This document shows positions 43,465 to 52,690 of a DNA stretch of 64,000 bases, one piece after another. The notes below the pieces were generated by a model, which worked only from the letters and a program-made list of their open reading frames with translations, was not told the origin of the DNA and did no database searches. Both the position numbers and the translations under genes were made by a program. The first letter of the stretch is position 1. Each line of letters starts with the position of its first letter. This stretch comes from Clostridium gelidum (lineage in GTDB: Bacteria > Bacillota > Clostridia > Clostridiales > Clostridiaceae): contig NZ_AP024849.1 of NCBI RefSeq assembly GCF_019977655.1, forward strand, positions 3,753,001 to 3,817,000, written 5' to 3'.

Positions 43465-44490
43465 TCAACTAGGTTTATATTTTGAGATTAGTTTACTTAG
43501 AAATTCAACTGTTTTTACAGGTGCTTTTCCTATGGATGTCTCTCCAGCTAAAAGGAAACCTGTAGCACCTGCTTTTATAAAATTATATATACTTTCAACT
43601 TCTGAAATTGATGGCATTTTTCCATTTTTCATGCTATTAAAAAGATGAGTTGCCATAATTATATCTTTGTCTTTATCTTTGCTTACTTCATTTATTATTT
43701 TTTCCTCATGTATTGGTGTATCTTCTATAGATGTTTCCGGAATTAAATCCCCCCTTCCTATAACTATTCCATCCACTTCACTTAAAATACTTTTTATATT
43801 ATTTATACCATTTAGAGTTTCTATCTTCGCCCAAATTCTAGGTTTATATTCATTTATAATTTTATCATTTAAAAATAATTTTATTTCTTTAATATCTTCC
43901 TTATCTTCAACAAATGATTGACATATTATATCTACGTTATTCTTTATGCCCCATATTATGGCATCCTTATCTTTTTGACTTAATAAAATAAGTTCTCTAT
44001 CTAAACCCTTTATATTACAACCTTTTCCCTTTCTAATGATTCCTCCCCTTACTGCAACAACTCTAATAAGTCCATTATTCCTATCTATAACATTAAAAAG
44101 CATAGTATTATCTTTTATACCTATTTGTTCATATTTTTTTTGATTTAAAATTTTATTTGTTATATTCAATGGAATTATCTTAGCTTTAATTTTACTTATA
44201 TTATTTTTCATTTCATCATATTTGTCTTCTCCACAAAAATAAATTTCTTCATCATCATAAACTTTATATATATATTCAAAGTTACTAGACACTCTGACTT
44301 TAGTTCCTGAAAGATCTAGTATTATTTCTACGTCTTTATTTATTTCTTTTGCTATTTTTAAAAATTCTAGAAATTCCGTTTCACTTCCATGTATAAAATT
44401 AAATCTTAATGCATTTACACCATTATCCATTATGCCCTTAAGCACAGTCCTATCTTTTACATTTGGCCCTACTGTCGCTATTATATACAT
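43465..44490 (-). CDS. Short pyruvate-kinase-like protein lacking the C-terminal domain
   Basis: A 341-residue protein equal to the A and B domains of pyruvate kinase. Active-site elements are recognisable: NALRFNFIHG (Arg/Asn of the phosphate site), ILDLSGTKVRV, the catalytic Lys and Mg-binding Glu in IWAKIETLNGI, Asp in VIGRGDLIPE, and Thr in IIMATHLFNSM, ending in LLAGETSIGKAPVKTVEFLS. The regulatory C-domain (about 120 residues) and any PEP-utiliser domain are absent. The start at 44490 follows TTGGAGG. It is divergent from housekeeping Pyk, so a pyruvate kinase activity or another PEP/nucleotide role are both possible. Confidence 0.75.
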   Translation of the reverse strand: MYIIATVGPNVKDRTVLKGIMDNGVNALRFNFIHGSETEFLEFLKIAKEINKDVEIILDLSGTKVRVSSNFEYIYKVYDDEEIYFCGEDKYDEMKNNISKIKAKIIPLNITNKILNQKKYEQIGIKDNTMLFNVIDRNNGLIRVVAVRGGIIRKGKGCNIKGLDRELILLSQKDKDAIIWGIKNNVDIICQSFVEDKEDIKEIKLFLNDKIINEYKPRIWAKIETLNGINNIKSILSEVDGIVIGRGDLIPETSIEDTPIHEEKIINEVSKDKDKDIIMATHLFNSMKNGKMPSISEVESIYNFIKAGATGFLLAGETSIGKAPVKTVEFLSKLISKYKPS

Positions 44491-44626
44491 ACTATCCTCC
44501 AAATTATCTTTACTATCTATCATATTATACAATTCTCTAAATTATCACTTGCTATGTTTTTAGCATACTGATTTACTTTTTTGAATATACCTAATTTAAG
44601 AAATGTTATACAAGGAGATGTTTTAT

Positions 44627-45106
44627 TTGAAAAAGTTAAATTTTATTTTTATAATCATTCTATTGCTTTTTATTTTAAATGGTTGCAGTTTTCAGGATCC
44701 TAAATACATAAATCTTTCTACCAAACCAAGTAATCATTATTATACCGATGAGCTTGAAAATAGAATTTTAAATAATGAAAATTTCACTCTATATGTGTTT
44801 GATACTAATTTATATAAAGAAATAGAAGTTCCAATTGAGGAAAATGATATAATTGAAAACTTTATTTCTGCTCTAGTTGATGATAATTATTCTGAAGATC
44901 AAATTGATATTGAAGAGCCCTTTAGGTTAAAAGTAGTTTTTAACGATGATAAATACTTAATTAATGTTTTTAATGATTCTATTGTATCCATTTCTCCATG
45001 GGATGGGAATTATAAAGAAGATGTTATATCAATAAAAGATTTGCCTTTGAAATATAATCTTTTAGATTTTTGTAATCATATAGCTAATAAACCCTTATCA
45101 AAATAA
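44627..45106 (+). CDS. Clostridial lipoprotein of unknown function
   Basis: A 159-residue lipoprotein. The signal LKKLNFIFIIILLLFILNGC ends in a lipobox (ILNGC). The mature part is acidic (EVPIEENDIIENFISALVDD, ISPWDGNYKEDVISIKDLP). It resembles small clostridial lipoproteins such as DUF4883, but that match is from memory of pattern only. TTG at 44627 is preferred because AAGGAG lies 9 bp upstream; upstream ATG and TTG codons are too close to or before that site. A strong bidirectional terminator follows. Confidence 0.65.
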   Translation: MKKLNFIFIIILLLFILNGCSFQDPKYINLSTKPSNHYYTDELENRILNNENFTLYVFDTNLYKEIEVPIEENDIIENFISALVDDNYSEDQIDIEEPFRLKVVFNDDKYLINVFNDSIVSISPWDGNYKEDVISIKDLPLKYNLLDFCNHIANKPLSK

Positions 45107-45114
45107 TTAAATAC

Positions 45115-45147
45115 GAAAAGCTTAGTACTGATAATACTAAGCTTTTC
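45115..45147. terminator. Bidirectional intrinsic terminator
   Basis: GAAAAGCTTAGTA and TACTAAGCTTTTC form a perfect 13-bp stem between the lipoprotein gene and the convergent acc/pxp operon. Confidence 0.85.
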
Positions 45148-45237
45148 CTAGAACATTTTTAGTTTTGGGGATATTAATTTTTAATTAGTTATTAGAAAAT
45201 GAACGTTAAGCTAGATTTGGTGTTCTTTTCTTTTTTT

Positions 45238-46584
45238 CTAAAATAAATCTTTCTCTATTTCTAAAAATTTAGTATTAAAGTTTCCTGTTATAAAAGTTTC
45301 ATTATCCATTAATTTTTTATGGAATGGAATTGTTGTTTTAACTCCTTCAATAACAAATTCATTTAAGGCTCTTTTCATTCTTGAAATGGCTTCCTCTCGA
45401 TTTCTTCCCCACGCAATTACTTTTGATACCATTGAATCATAAAATGGTGAGATAACATATCCCTGATAAACTGCACTATCTATTCTGAGTCCAATTCCTC
45501 CAGGAACTATGTAATTTTCAATTTTTCCTGGGCATGGAATAAAATTCATAGCTGGGTCTTCTGCATTTATTCTACATTCTAAGGCACACCCATTTATTTT
45601 TACGTCTTCCTGAGTAAATGATAATTTTTCCCCTGCTGCTACTGATATTTGCTCCTTCACAAGGTCAATTCCAGTTATCATTTCAGTTACTCCATGTTCT
45701 ACTTGTATCCTCGTATTCATTTCCATAAAGTAGAAATTATTTTCCGCATCTAAAAGAAATTCAACCGTTCCTACACTATTATAATTTACTGATTTAGCTA
45801 CATTAATGGCAGCTTGCCCCATAGCATTACGTAAATCCTCATTTAGTGCAGGTGATGGTGATTCCTCTACAAGTTTTTGATGACGTCTTTGTATTGAACA
45901 ATCTCTTTCCCCTAGATGAACTACATTTCCATAGTTATCTCCTATTATTTGAATTTCAACATGTCTTGTATATTCTAAGTATTTTTCTAAATAAACAGTA
46001 GAATTACCAAAGTAATTTTGAGCTTCCTTTTGAGCTGTTTCAATAGAGCTTATTAATTCATCCTTAGAACTCGCAACTCTCATTCCTTTACCGCCACCAC
46101 CAGCAGATGCTTTAACAATAACAGGGTATCCTATTTTATTTGCAATTTCTATTGCCTCATTTATATCTTCTATTTCACCATCAGTTCCTGGAACAGTAGG
46201 CACATTTGCCTTTTTCATAGTATCCCTTGCATTAGATTTATCACCCATTTTGCTTATAATTTCATGTGATGGACCTATAAAAGTAATTCCAAACTTTTCG
46301 CACATTTCTGCAAACTCTGCATTTTCAGATAAAAAACCATAACCTGGATGAATGGCATCTGCTTTAGTATGTATAGCTACACTTAATATATTTTTTACAT
46401 TAATATAACTGTCTTTTGGAGATGTTTTTCCAATGCAATAAGCTTCATCTGCTAATTTAACATGCATTGCATCTTTATCTGTTTCTGAATAAATCGCAAC
46501 TGTTAAAATGCCCATTTCATTAGAAGCTCGTATAATTCTAACGGCAATTTCTCCTCTATTAGCTATGAGAATCTTCTTAAACAT
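45238..46584 (-). CDS. accC: Biotin carboxylase
   Basis: A 448-residue ATP-grasp enzyme that carboxylates the biotin on AccB using bicarbonate. Motifs: KILIANRGEIAVRIIRA at the N-terminus, KASAGGGGKGMR (Gly-rich ATP loop, about residues 160-171), EKYLEYTRHVEIQI, GERDCSIQRRHQKLVEE and FYFMEMNTRIQVEHGVTE (catalytic Glu/Asn/Arg). The start at 46584 has AAAGGAG. It ends a nine-gene operon with pxpABC, and no accA/accD is present here. It may therefore serve the Pxp-type carboxyltransferase-like proteins rather than, or as well as, acetyl-CoA carboxylase. Confidence 0.93.
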   Translation of the reverse strand: MFKKILIANRGEIAVRIIRASNEMGILTVAIYSETDKDAMHVKLADEAYCIGKTSPKDSYINVKNILSVAIHTKADAIHPGYGFLSENAEFAEMCEKFGITFIGPSHEIISKMGDKSNARDTMKKANVPTVPGTDGEIEDINEAIEIANKIGYPVIVKASAGGGGKGMRVASSKDELISSIETAQKEAQNYFGNSTVYLEKYLEYTRHVEIQIIGDNYGNVVHLGERDCSIQRRHQKLVEESPSPALNEDLRNAMGQAAINVAKSVNYNSVGTVEFLLDAENNFYFMEMNTRIQVEHGVTEMITGIDLVKEQISVAAGEKLSFTQEDVKINGCALECRINAEDPAMNFIPCPGKIENYIVPGGIGLRIDSAVYQGYVISPFYDSMVSKVIAWGRNREEAISRMKRALNEFVIEGVKTTIPFHKKLMDNETFITGNFNTKFLEIEKDLF

Positions 46585-46606
46585 AGTTTTCTCCTTTCCA
46601 ATTAAT

Positions 46607-47056
46607 TTATTTACTTTTAATTTCAAATAATGGTTGACCATATTCAACAAAGTCTCCATCTTTAACTAATACATCAATAATTGTTCCGTCAGCTCCAGCT
46701 TCAATTTCATTAAATAATTTCATTGCTTCAATTAGTCCAACTATACTGTCACATTGAACTTCATCATAAAGATTAACAAAAGCTTTTTCGCCTTGTTCCT
46801 TTGAGCAGTAAAAGTTTCCAGGAAAAGCAGCTTTTATATATTCTTTTTCAATAATTTCTTCTTTAAAATCTTGAACTTTTTCAATTTTAGCCTCAAAACT
46901 TTTAGTTTCAAACTTAAAAGGTTCATTATTTTCTGTTTTAGGTGCTCCATTCTTTTCTATAATTATCTTACTTTTATCTTGTTCAAATTCAAAGCGAGAA
47001 AAATTATATTTATTAACAACTTCAATAATCTTTTCTATATCATCTATTTTAATCAT
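46607..47056 (-). CDS. accB: Biotin carboxyl carrier protein
   Basis: A 149-residue protein. The N-terminal helix MIKIDDIEKIIEVVNKYNFS and EFEQDKSKIIIEK are typical of AccB. A charged linker follows, and then the biotinyl domain (about residues 72-149), with the biotinylated Lys in IEAMKLFNEIEAG (about residue 114). The protruding thumb of acetyl-CoA carboxylase BCCPs appears present (YDEVQCDSIVG). It lies between pxpC (19-bp gap) and accC (22-bp gap). Confidence 0.92.
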   Translation of the reverse strand: MIKIDDIEKIIEVVNKYNFSRFEFEQDKSKIIIEKNGAPKTENNEPFKFETKSFEAKIEKVQDFKEEIIEKEYIKAAFPGNFYCSKEQGEKAFVNLYDEVQCDSIVGLIEAMKLFNEIEAGADGTIIDVLVKDGDFVEYGQPLFEIKSK

Positions 47057-47075
47057 AATCTTACTCCTAACGCTA

Positions 47076-48077
47076 TTATATCGTTATTATTTCTATAGCT
47101 TTTTTCAAGTCTACTATATAAATTTCTCTTTTAAAGTATAATTTTTCAGCTTCCTTCAAGGTTATTTTTTTAAATTCAATTTTATCATTAGGTTTAAGTT
47201 GAACTATCTTTTGAATGTCTACAGAGGCTACATGCGCTATCTTTGGATATCCACCAGTAGTTTGTCTATCTGCTAAAAGAATAATAGGATTCCCATCTGG
47301 AGGAATTTGAATAGTACCCAGTGACACTTCTTCTGATATCATTTCTAACTTTTCTTTAAGCTCGATTTTTTCTCCAGCTAAACGATATCCCATTCTATCA
47401 GATTTAATATCTATATTAAATTTTGAGTTGAAAAATTTATTTATGCTTTTTTCAGATATCTTATGAAATTGTCTATCTTCAAAAACTCTTATAACTGTAC
47501 TTTCAGTATTTTGAATCATAAAATTCTTAATATACCAGCTTGGAGCTATAAAATCACCCTTAACCTTTATTTCTTCTAGCTTTTTTATTATTTTAATGGC
47601 TTTAGAACTTTTAACACCAATCCTAAGAATGTCATCTTTTTTCAAACTTCTTCCGTTAAAACCACCAAATTGTGCTCTTAAATATGTACTTTTACTTTCC
47701 ATAATCTTTTTTACATCAAAACCTCCAGCTACAGCTAAGTAAGAAAGGCATCCTGCTTTGCAATAGCCAAACTTTAATATACAATCCTTATTTAAGTAAA
47801 TTGGTCTTCCTCTAGGAATTTTCTTTCCGTTAATAGTTGGTGATATATCTGCACCTGTTATGGAAAATAAAGTTCCCGCCTCAAGCTTTAAAGAAGGACC
47901 AATCAATGTTATTTCTAGAACACCTTCATTTTCTTCATTTCCAACTAAGATATTTGAAAGTCTCATAGCATATGTATCCATAGCACCACTAACTATAACT
48001 CCATATTTTTGATATCCACTTCTCCCCAAATCTTGAATAGTTGTAAGGAGCCCTGGATTTAAAACAGATATGTTCAT
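47076..48077 (-). CDS. pxpC: 5-oxoprolinase subunit PxpC (KipA, AHS2 carboxyltransferase-like)
   Basis: A 333-residue cyclophilin-like/AHS2 protein. Key segments: PGLLTTIQDLGRSGYQKYGV, GAMDTYAMRLSNILVGN, GGFDVKKIMESKSTYLRAQF, GFNGRSLKKDDIL and the late IPPDGNPIILLADRQTTGGY. With PxpA and PxpB it forms the ATP-dependent 5-oxoprolinase found widely in bacteria. AHS2 is also one half of the carboxyltransferase domain of urea carboxylase. Overlaps pxpB by 4 bp, so it is translationally coupled. Confidence 0.93.
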   Translation of the reverse strand: MNISVLNPGLLTTIQDLGRSGYQKYGVIVSGAMDTYAMRLSNILVGNEENEGVLEITLIGPSLKLEAGTLFSITGADISPTINGKKIPRGRPIYLNKDCILKFGYCKAGCLSYLAVAGGFDVKKIMESKSTYLRAQFGGFNGRSLKKDDILRIGVKSSKAIKIIKKLEEIKVKGDFIAPSWYIKNFMIQNTESTVIRVFEDRQFHKISEKSINKFFNSKFNIDIKSDRMGYRLAGEKIELKEKLEMISEEVSLGTIQIPPDGNPIILLADRQTTGGYPKIAHVASVDIQKIVQLKPNDKIEFKKITLKEAEKLYFKREIYIVDLKKAIEIITI

Positions 48078-48787
48078 TGGTCTCCCTCCTTTAGCTCTAG
48101 GTATTCCTCATAAGAAATAGAATAAAATTTAGCTATATCTCCTGACTTTAAAAGGCTTTTATTATCTAAATCGAACATCTTTATTGGAGTTCTCCCTATA
48201 AGTTGCCATCCACCAGGAGTTTCAATTGGATATAATCCAGTTTGCATTCCGGCAATACCAACTGAACCTTTAGGTATTGCTGTCCTTGGAGATTCACGTC
48301 TTGGTGCTGCAATCTTTTCTGACATTCCTCCTAAATAAGGAAACCCCGGTGCAAATCCAATCATATAAACTAAATATTTTCCCTCACAATGAATATTTAT
48401 TACCTCATCTACAGTAAGGTTGTTTATTTTAGCTACATGTTCAATATCTGGTCCAAATTCTCCACCATAGCATACTGGAATTTCAATAATATGTTCTTCA
48501 TCCATCAAAGAAAAATCAAGTTTAGATAGTATATCCTCTAAAATAGACTTTACTACATCAAATGGACATTCACACTTTATATCTAAAGGATTGTAAATAA
48601 TAGAAACACTTGCAAAAGCAGGTACATATTCTATCATTCCTATAAAAGGATGTTCATCTAGATATGTACAAAATGTTCTTATTCTTTTATTTATATCTTC
48701 CTTAATTTCATATCCAAATTCAATCAAAGCTGAGGTTTCACTTATTTGAGAAATTTCAGTTTCAATCTTAATCTTTTCTGTCCTCAT
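48074..48787 (-). CDS. pxpB: 5-oxoprolinase subunit PxpB (KipI, AHS1-like)
   Basis: A 237-residue AHS1/KipI protein. Conserved: VPAFASVSIIYNP, IEIPVCYGGEFGPDIEHVAK, YLVYMIGFAPGFPYLGGMSE, PRRESPRTAIPKGSVGIAGM and ETPGGWQLIGRTP. It pairs with PxpC. In B. subtilis the homologue KipI also inhibits KinA, but the pxpABC context here argues for oxoprolinase. AHS1 and AHS2 together equal the carboxyltransferase half of urea amidolyase. Confidence 0.93.
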   Translation of the reverse strand: MRTEKIKIETEISQISETSALIEFGYEIKEDINKRIRTFCTYLDEHPFIGMIEYVPAFASVSIIYNPLDIKCECPFDVVKSILEDILSKLDFSLMDEEHIIEIPVCYGGEFGPDIEHVAKINNLTVDEVINIHCEGKYLVYMIGFAPGFPYLGGMSEKIAAPRRESPRTAIPKGSVGIAGMQTGLYPIETPGGWQLIGRTPIKMFDLDNKSLLKSGDIAKFYSISYEEYLELKEGDQ

Positions 48788-48806
48788 GTTTTACCTCCAA
48801 AGATTT

Positions 48807-49937
48807 TCAACCTATATATTTATATACTCTTGTAACCCTATTTCCTATACCACAGGCAAATTCATAATTAAAGCTTCCTGCTATATCTGCTAACTCTTCA
48901 ATTGAAATAATATTATTCCCATCTTTCCCTACTAAGGTTACTTCATCTTCAATCTTTACATTATCTATATTTGTAACATCAATCATCATTTGGTCCATAC
49001 AAATCCTACCTATAATTGGTGCATATTTGCCGTGAATCAATACTCTTGCTTTTGATGAAAGTGCCCTCAGATACCCATCAGCATATCCAATAGAAACAGT
49101 TGCAATCTTTGTTTTATTTTTTGTAATATAAGTTATTCCATAACTTACACCATATCCTGCATCAACAGTCTTTACATTAATTACGTGTGTTTTCCATTCT
49201 AAAGCAGGCTTTAGCTTAATAGCATTTTTATCAACATCTTGTGATGGATATAATCCATAAGTAATTATTCCAGCTCTAACCATATCAAAGTGATGATGAT
49301 CAAACTCCATTATTCCTGCACTATTACACATATGCTTAATAGGAATGTGAATGCCCTTTTCTTCTAATAATCTCACAAAATTATCATATCTATCTATTTG
49401 AAATTTACTATAACTTTTATCTGCTTCATCTGCACATGCAAAATGAGTAAATAGACCTTCAACTATCAAATGTGAAAATGTGAAAATTTCTTCAACTTCT
49501 AAAATCCCAGCTTTATCTGCTTGAAATCCTATTCTAGTCATACCAGTATCTAGAGCAATATGAACTTTAGCTTTCTTCTTACATAGTGCCCCTACTTTTG
49601 AGATTTCGTCAGCCATTTCCACAGTATAAATAGTTTGGGTAATATCATTTTCAACTATATCTATATACTGACTTGGTGATGTATAGCCAAGAATTAATAT
49701 AGGCAATTTTATTCCATTTACGCGAAGTTCCATTGCCTCTTCTATAGTAGCCACTCCATAATAATCCACTTCATTTTCAAGGAAATCTCCAAGAGCTGTA
49801 GCACCATGACCATATCCGTTTGCCTTAATTATTGCCATGATTTTTGCATTTTGTCCTATCTTTTTCTTGATTTCATTTATATTATGCAATACAGCATTCA
49901 AATCTATTTTTGCATAAGTTCTAAGATATTTCTCCAC
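48807..49937 (-). CDS. alr: Alanine racemase
   Basis: A 376-residue fold-type III PLP enzyme interconverting L- and D-alanine. The PLP Lys is in IMAIIKANGYGHGATALGDF (about residue 39). Second catalytic Tyr is in DAGYGVSYGITY, and C-terminal signatures are GRICMDQMMIDVTNI and NYEFACGIGNRVTRVYK. GTG at 49937 is the likelier start because AGAAGG precedes it by 7 bp; a GTG at 49955 adds six residues. Its place inside the pxp operon suggests a catabolic or D-amino-acid balancing role in addition to wall synthesis. Confidence 0.92.
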   Translation of the reverse strand: MEKYLRTYAKIDLNAVLHNINEIKKKIGQNAKIMAIIKANGYGHGATALGDFLENEVDYYGVATIEEAMELRVNGIKLPILILGYTSPSQYIDIVENDITQTIYTVEMADEISKVGALCKKKAKVHIALDTGMTRIGFQADKAGILEVEEIFTFSHLIVEGLFTHFACADEADKSYSKFQIDRYDNFVRLLEEKGIHIPIKHMCNSAGIMEFDHHHFDMVRAGIITYGLYPSQDVDKNAIKLKPALEWKTHVINVKTVDAGYGVSYGITYITKNKTKIATVSIGYADGYLRALSSKARVLIHGKYAPIIGRICMDQMMIDVTNIDNVKIEDEVTLVGKDGNNIISIEELADIAGSFNYEFACGIGNRVTRVYKYIG

Positions 49938-49982
49938 AGAAAATCCTTCTTCCACAATATTTTTTATTACATTAATATATAT

Positions 49983-50753
49983 CTATAAAATAATTTTAGA
50001 TAATGAAACAATTTTTATTTTTTCTTCCTCAAAACTGAAATTAATTTTTCTTACAAATTCTAATGCCTTAATTCCATCACCATGAACACATATTGAATCA
50101 ACTTTAATTGGTATATCTATTCCTGTAATTGTTTTTACCTTATTTTCTTTAATCATTCTAATAACTCGTTTAATGGCTTCATTTTCATCAAGTATCATTG
50201 AGCCTTCTTTAGTTCTTGAAACTAAAGAACCATCTTCTTCATAAGCACGATCTGCAAAAGCTTCCCTTGCTACCTTTAATCCAATATGTTTTGCAGCTTC
50301 AATCATTTTGCTTCCAGATAGTGCAAGTAAAATCAAATCAGGATTCACTTCATAGATTCCTTCACAAATTGCAAGTGCAAGGTTTAAATCTTTTCCAGCC
50401 ATATTATATAAAGCTCCGTGTGGTTTTACATGATACATTTTAGTTCCTTGTGCTTTGCAAAATGATTCTAATGCACCAATTTGATATTGCACCATTGCTT
50501 TAGCTTCCTGTGGAGAAATATCCATATTCCTTCTTCCAAAACCAACTAAATCAGGTAATCCTGGATGTGCACCAACGCATACATTAGATTTCTTAGCTAA
50601 TTCAACGGTTTTTGCCATGATAAGTGGATCTGATCCATGAAAACCACATGCTATATTAGCAGAAGAAATATATGAAATCACATCTTCATCTAAACCAATC
50701 TTATAGCTTCCAAAACTTTCTCCTAAATCACAATTTAAATCTACCTGATACAT
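49983..50753 (-). CDS. pxpA: 5-oxoprolinase subunit PxpA (LamB/YcsF family)
   Basis: A 256-residue LamB/YcsF barrel-like protein. Opens YQVDLNCDLGESFGSYKIGL, then SSANIACGFHGSDPLIM, GAHPGLPDLVGFGRRNMDIS, MYHVKPHGALYNMA and EAFADRAYEEDGSLVSR, all hallmark segments. It is the third part of the ATP-driven 5-oxoprolinase with PxpB and PxpC. It is separated from them by alr, which is unusual as the three are normally contiguous. It lies 13 bp after the DUF1445 gene. Confidence 0.94.
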   Translation of the reverse strand: MYQVDLNCDLGESFGSYKIGLDEDVISYISSANIACGFHGSDPLIMAKTVELAKKSNVCVGAHPGLPDLVGFGRRNMDISPQEAKAMVQYQIGALESFCKAQGTKMYHVKPHGALYNMAGKDLNLALAICEGIYEVNPDLILLALSGSKMIEAAKHIGLKVAREAFADRAYEEDGSLVSRTKEGSMILDENEAIKRVIRMIKENKVKTITGIDIPIKVDSICVHGDGIKALEFVRKINFSFEEEKIKIVSLSKIIL

Positions 50754-50766
50754 AAAGTTTCTCCTC

Positions 50767-51552
50767 TCAGTATTTTAAATCTATATTTTTAGTATCAGTT
50801 ATAAGCATATGCCCTGGAGAATGTGTAATAACAATTTTAGGCTTTACATTCATAACTACGGACTGTGGTGTTACACCACAAGGCCAAAATACTGGTACTT
50901 CCCCTTCTTTTATTTTAACACAATCGCCAAAATCAGGATTATTAATATTAGAAATTCCGATAACAGAAGGATCTCCAATATGAATTGGTGTTCCATGAAC
51001 CTTTGGCATTGTTCCTGTTACCATTACTGATTTTATAATTTGCGCGTAAGGAATAGGTCTCATACTAACAACCATTTTCCCATTAAATATACCTGCAGGT
51101 TCACATTCTATATTAGTTATAAACATAGGTACATTACAATTTTCTTCAATATGCCTTATTGGTACACCAGCATCTATTAGCTCTGATTCAAAAGAAAAGC
51201 TACAACCTATTAAAAAGCTTACAAAATCATCTCTCCACAAATGCTCTACACTTGTATATTCCCCAGTTAGTATTCCATCTTCATAAACTCTATATTTAGG
51301 AATATCACAAGCTATATCTGCATTCTCTGCAATATATCTAAGGTTTCTACTACCAACATCACTAACTTCGAGTACTGGGCAAGACTTTGGATTCCTTTGA
51401 GTAAATAATAAAAAATCGTAAGCTAACTCTTTTGGCAGAATAACTAAATTAGCTTGTGCATATCCAGCACACATTCCAGAGGTTGTCCCTGTAATTTTCC
51501 CTTCACGTATTAAGCTACGAACCTCTTTAGGCTTCATTTTCGAATAATTCAC
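50767..51552 (-). CDS. DUF1445 protein (YcsI-type putative hydro-lyase; N-terminal half of D-glutamate cyclase)
   Basis: A 261-residue protein of the DUF1445/YcsI family. Typical blocks: GTTSGMCAGYAQANLVILPK, FLLFTQRNPKSCPVLEVSDV, DIACDIPKYRVYEDG, FLIGCSFSFESELIDAGVPI and HIGDPSVIGISNINNPDFGD, ending FWPCGVTPQSV and TDTKN. In mammals this domain is fused to DUF4392 in DGLUCY, which converts D-glutamate to 5-oxo-D-proline. Here its GTG start overlaps the TGA of the DUF4392 gene, so the two halves are translationally coupled. Confidence 0.88.
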   Translation of the reverse strand: MNYSKMKPKEVRSLIREGKITGTTSGMCAGYAQANLVILPKELAYDFLLFTQRNPKSCPVLEVSDVGSRNLRYIAENADIACDIPKYRVYEDGILTGEYTSVEHLWRDDFVSFLIGCSFSFESELIDAGVPIRHIEENCNVPMFITNIECEPAGIFNGKMVVSMRPIPYAQIIKSVMVTGTMPKVHGTPIHIGDPSVIGISNINNPDFGDCVKIKEGEVPVFWPCGVTPQSVVMNVKPKIVITHSPGHMLITDTKNIDLKY

Positions 51553-52679
51553 CCTCTATTACTCCTTTCATTTAGCCTTATCAAATTTTCATTAGCCTCT
51601 TGTTCTTGCATTATATTTTCATAAAAACCTAATTCAATAACCTCTTTAAACCACTTAGCAGTTGTTTTCTCTAATTTGATAGCAGAATCTACACATTCTC
51701 TCATTAGATTAACTATTGAACGATTCATAGACACGCCAAAACCATCTATAGCAGGAACTAACCAACCATACATATCTATCATTCCACTTCGAGACGCCAC
51801 AACCATAACTTCTTCTTGCATTTCCTTTGTATGCAATATTTCTAAGTCTTTCTTTAAATAAGCAATTGCTGCAATTAATCCATAACATCCCCAGTCAGAA
51901 ACAGTAGCAGTTATAATATTATCTGCCTTTGTAAATGCTGCAATTCCTCCATTGCATCCACAATTACATTTTCCTTTAGCTGCATATGGAATATATTCTT
52001 CTAACTGCTTTTTAATAGTTCCCATACCCATTTCATTTCCAAGGTCACCTATTGCTATATTAAGAACTCCTTTATCCTGTAATTTAGTAAATAAGATATC
52101 TTGTTTTGCTTCTAAGTCTGTCACATCTAAACCTACTGCATTATGATAAGTCCCAACTGAATTCGCTCCAGGACACTCTATGCTAATAACCGCACTAGGT
52201 AATCCCTTAGCTATAATTTCATCTGCCTGCTTAGCACACTTTTTTACGTCCTTTGTAAATGCTATAGCCGCCATTGATATAGGATATTCGTTTAATTCTT
52301 CTATATTGTCATACAAATGTAATCCAATTACATAAGCTAAATTTTTTACAGCTTCCATATTATCATCAGGGCATATGATTACAGGTTTTACATTAAAGGC
52401 CTTAACTAGTGATCTTGCCAAGAGGAGCGAACTTACTATCCCATCCATTTCTGCTTTTTTAAATGGAAGTAGCACAAATCCAGTCATTATATAAACCAAA
52501 TCTCCCTCTTTTAATGTATCTACCAATTTTTTAGCTGCATTTGTAGTTAAAGGTTCCTCTGTATATTCTCTTGCAGCAGAATATAAAATACGACATACAC
52601 CATATCCTCTAGGATCTAAATTCATTAAATTATCTAAATTCTCTCCCATATTAAATATTGTTAACTGTTCTTGTTTCAT
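51549..52679 (-). CDS. DUF4392 protein (C-terminal half of D-glutamate cyclase, DGLUCY-like)
   Basis: A 376-residue protein. The start MKQEQLTIFNMGENLDNLMN is followed by DPRGYGVCRI and DLVYIMTGFVLLPFKKAEMD. Later AVISIECPGANSVGTYHNAV and KGKCNCGCNGGIAAFTKADN (Cys cluster) fit DUF4392. It matches the C-terminal part of mammalian DGLUCY. With the adjacent DUF1445 protein it plausibly forms a two-subunit D-glutamate cyclase. AGGAGG precedes the start; it follows the aminotransferase gene by 11 bp. Confidence 0.82.
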   Translation of the reverse strand: MKQEQLTIFNMGENLDNLMNLDPRGYGVCRILYSAAREYTEEPLTTNAAKKLVDTLKEGDLVYIMTGFVLLPFKKAEMDGIVSSLLLARSLVKAFNVKPVIICPDDNMEAVKNLAYVIGLHLYDNIEELNEYPISMAAIAFTKDVKKCAKQADEIIAKGLPSAVISIECPGANSVGTYHNAVGLDVTDLEAKQDILFTKLQDKGVLNIAIGDLGNEMGMGTIKKQLEEYIPYAAKGKCNCGCNGGIAAFTKADNIITATVSDWGCYGLIAAIAYLKKDLEILHTKEMQEEVMVVASRSGMIDMYGWLVPAIDGFGVSMNRSIVNLMRECVDSAIKLEKTTAKWFKEVIELGFYENIMQEQEANENLIRLNERSNRG

Positions 52680-52690
52680 ATTCTTTCCTC

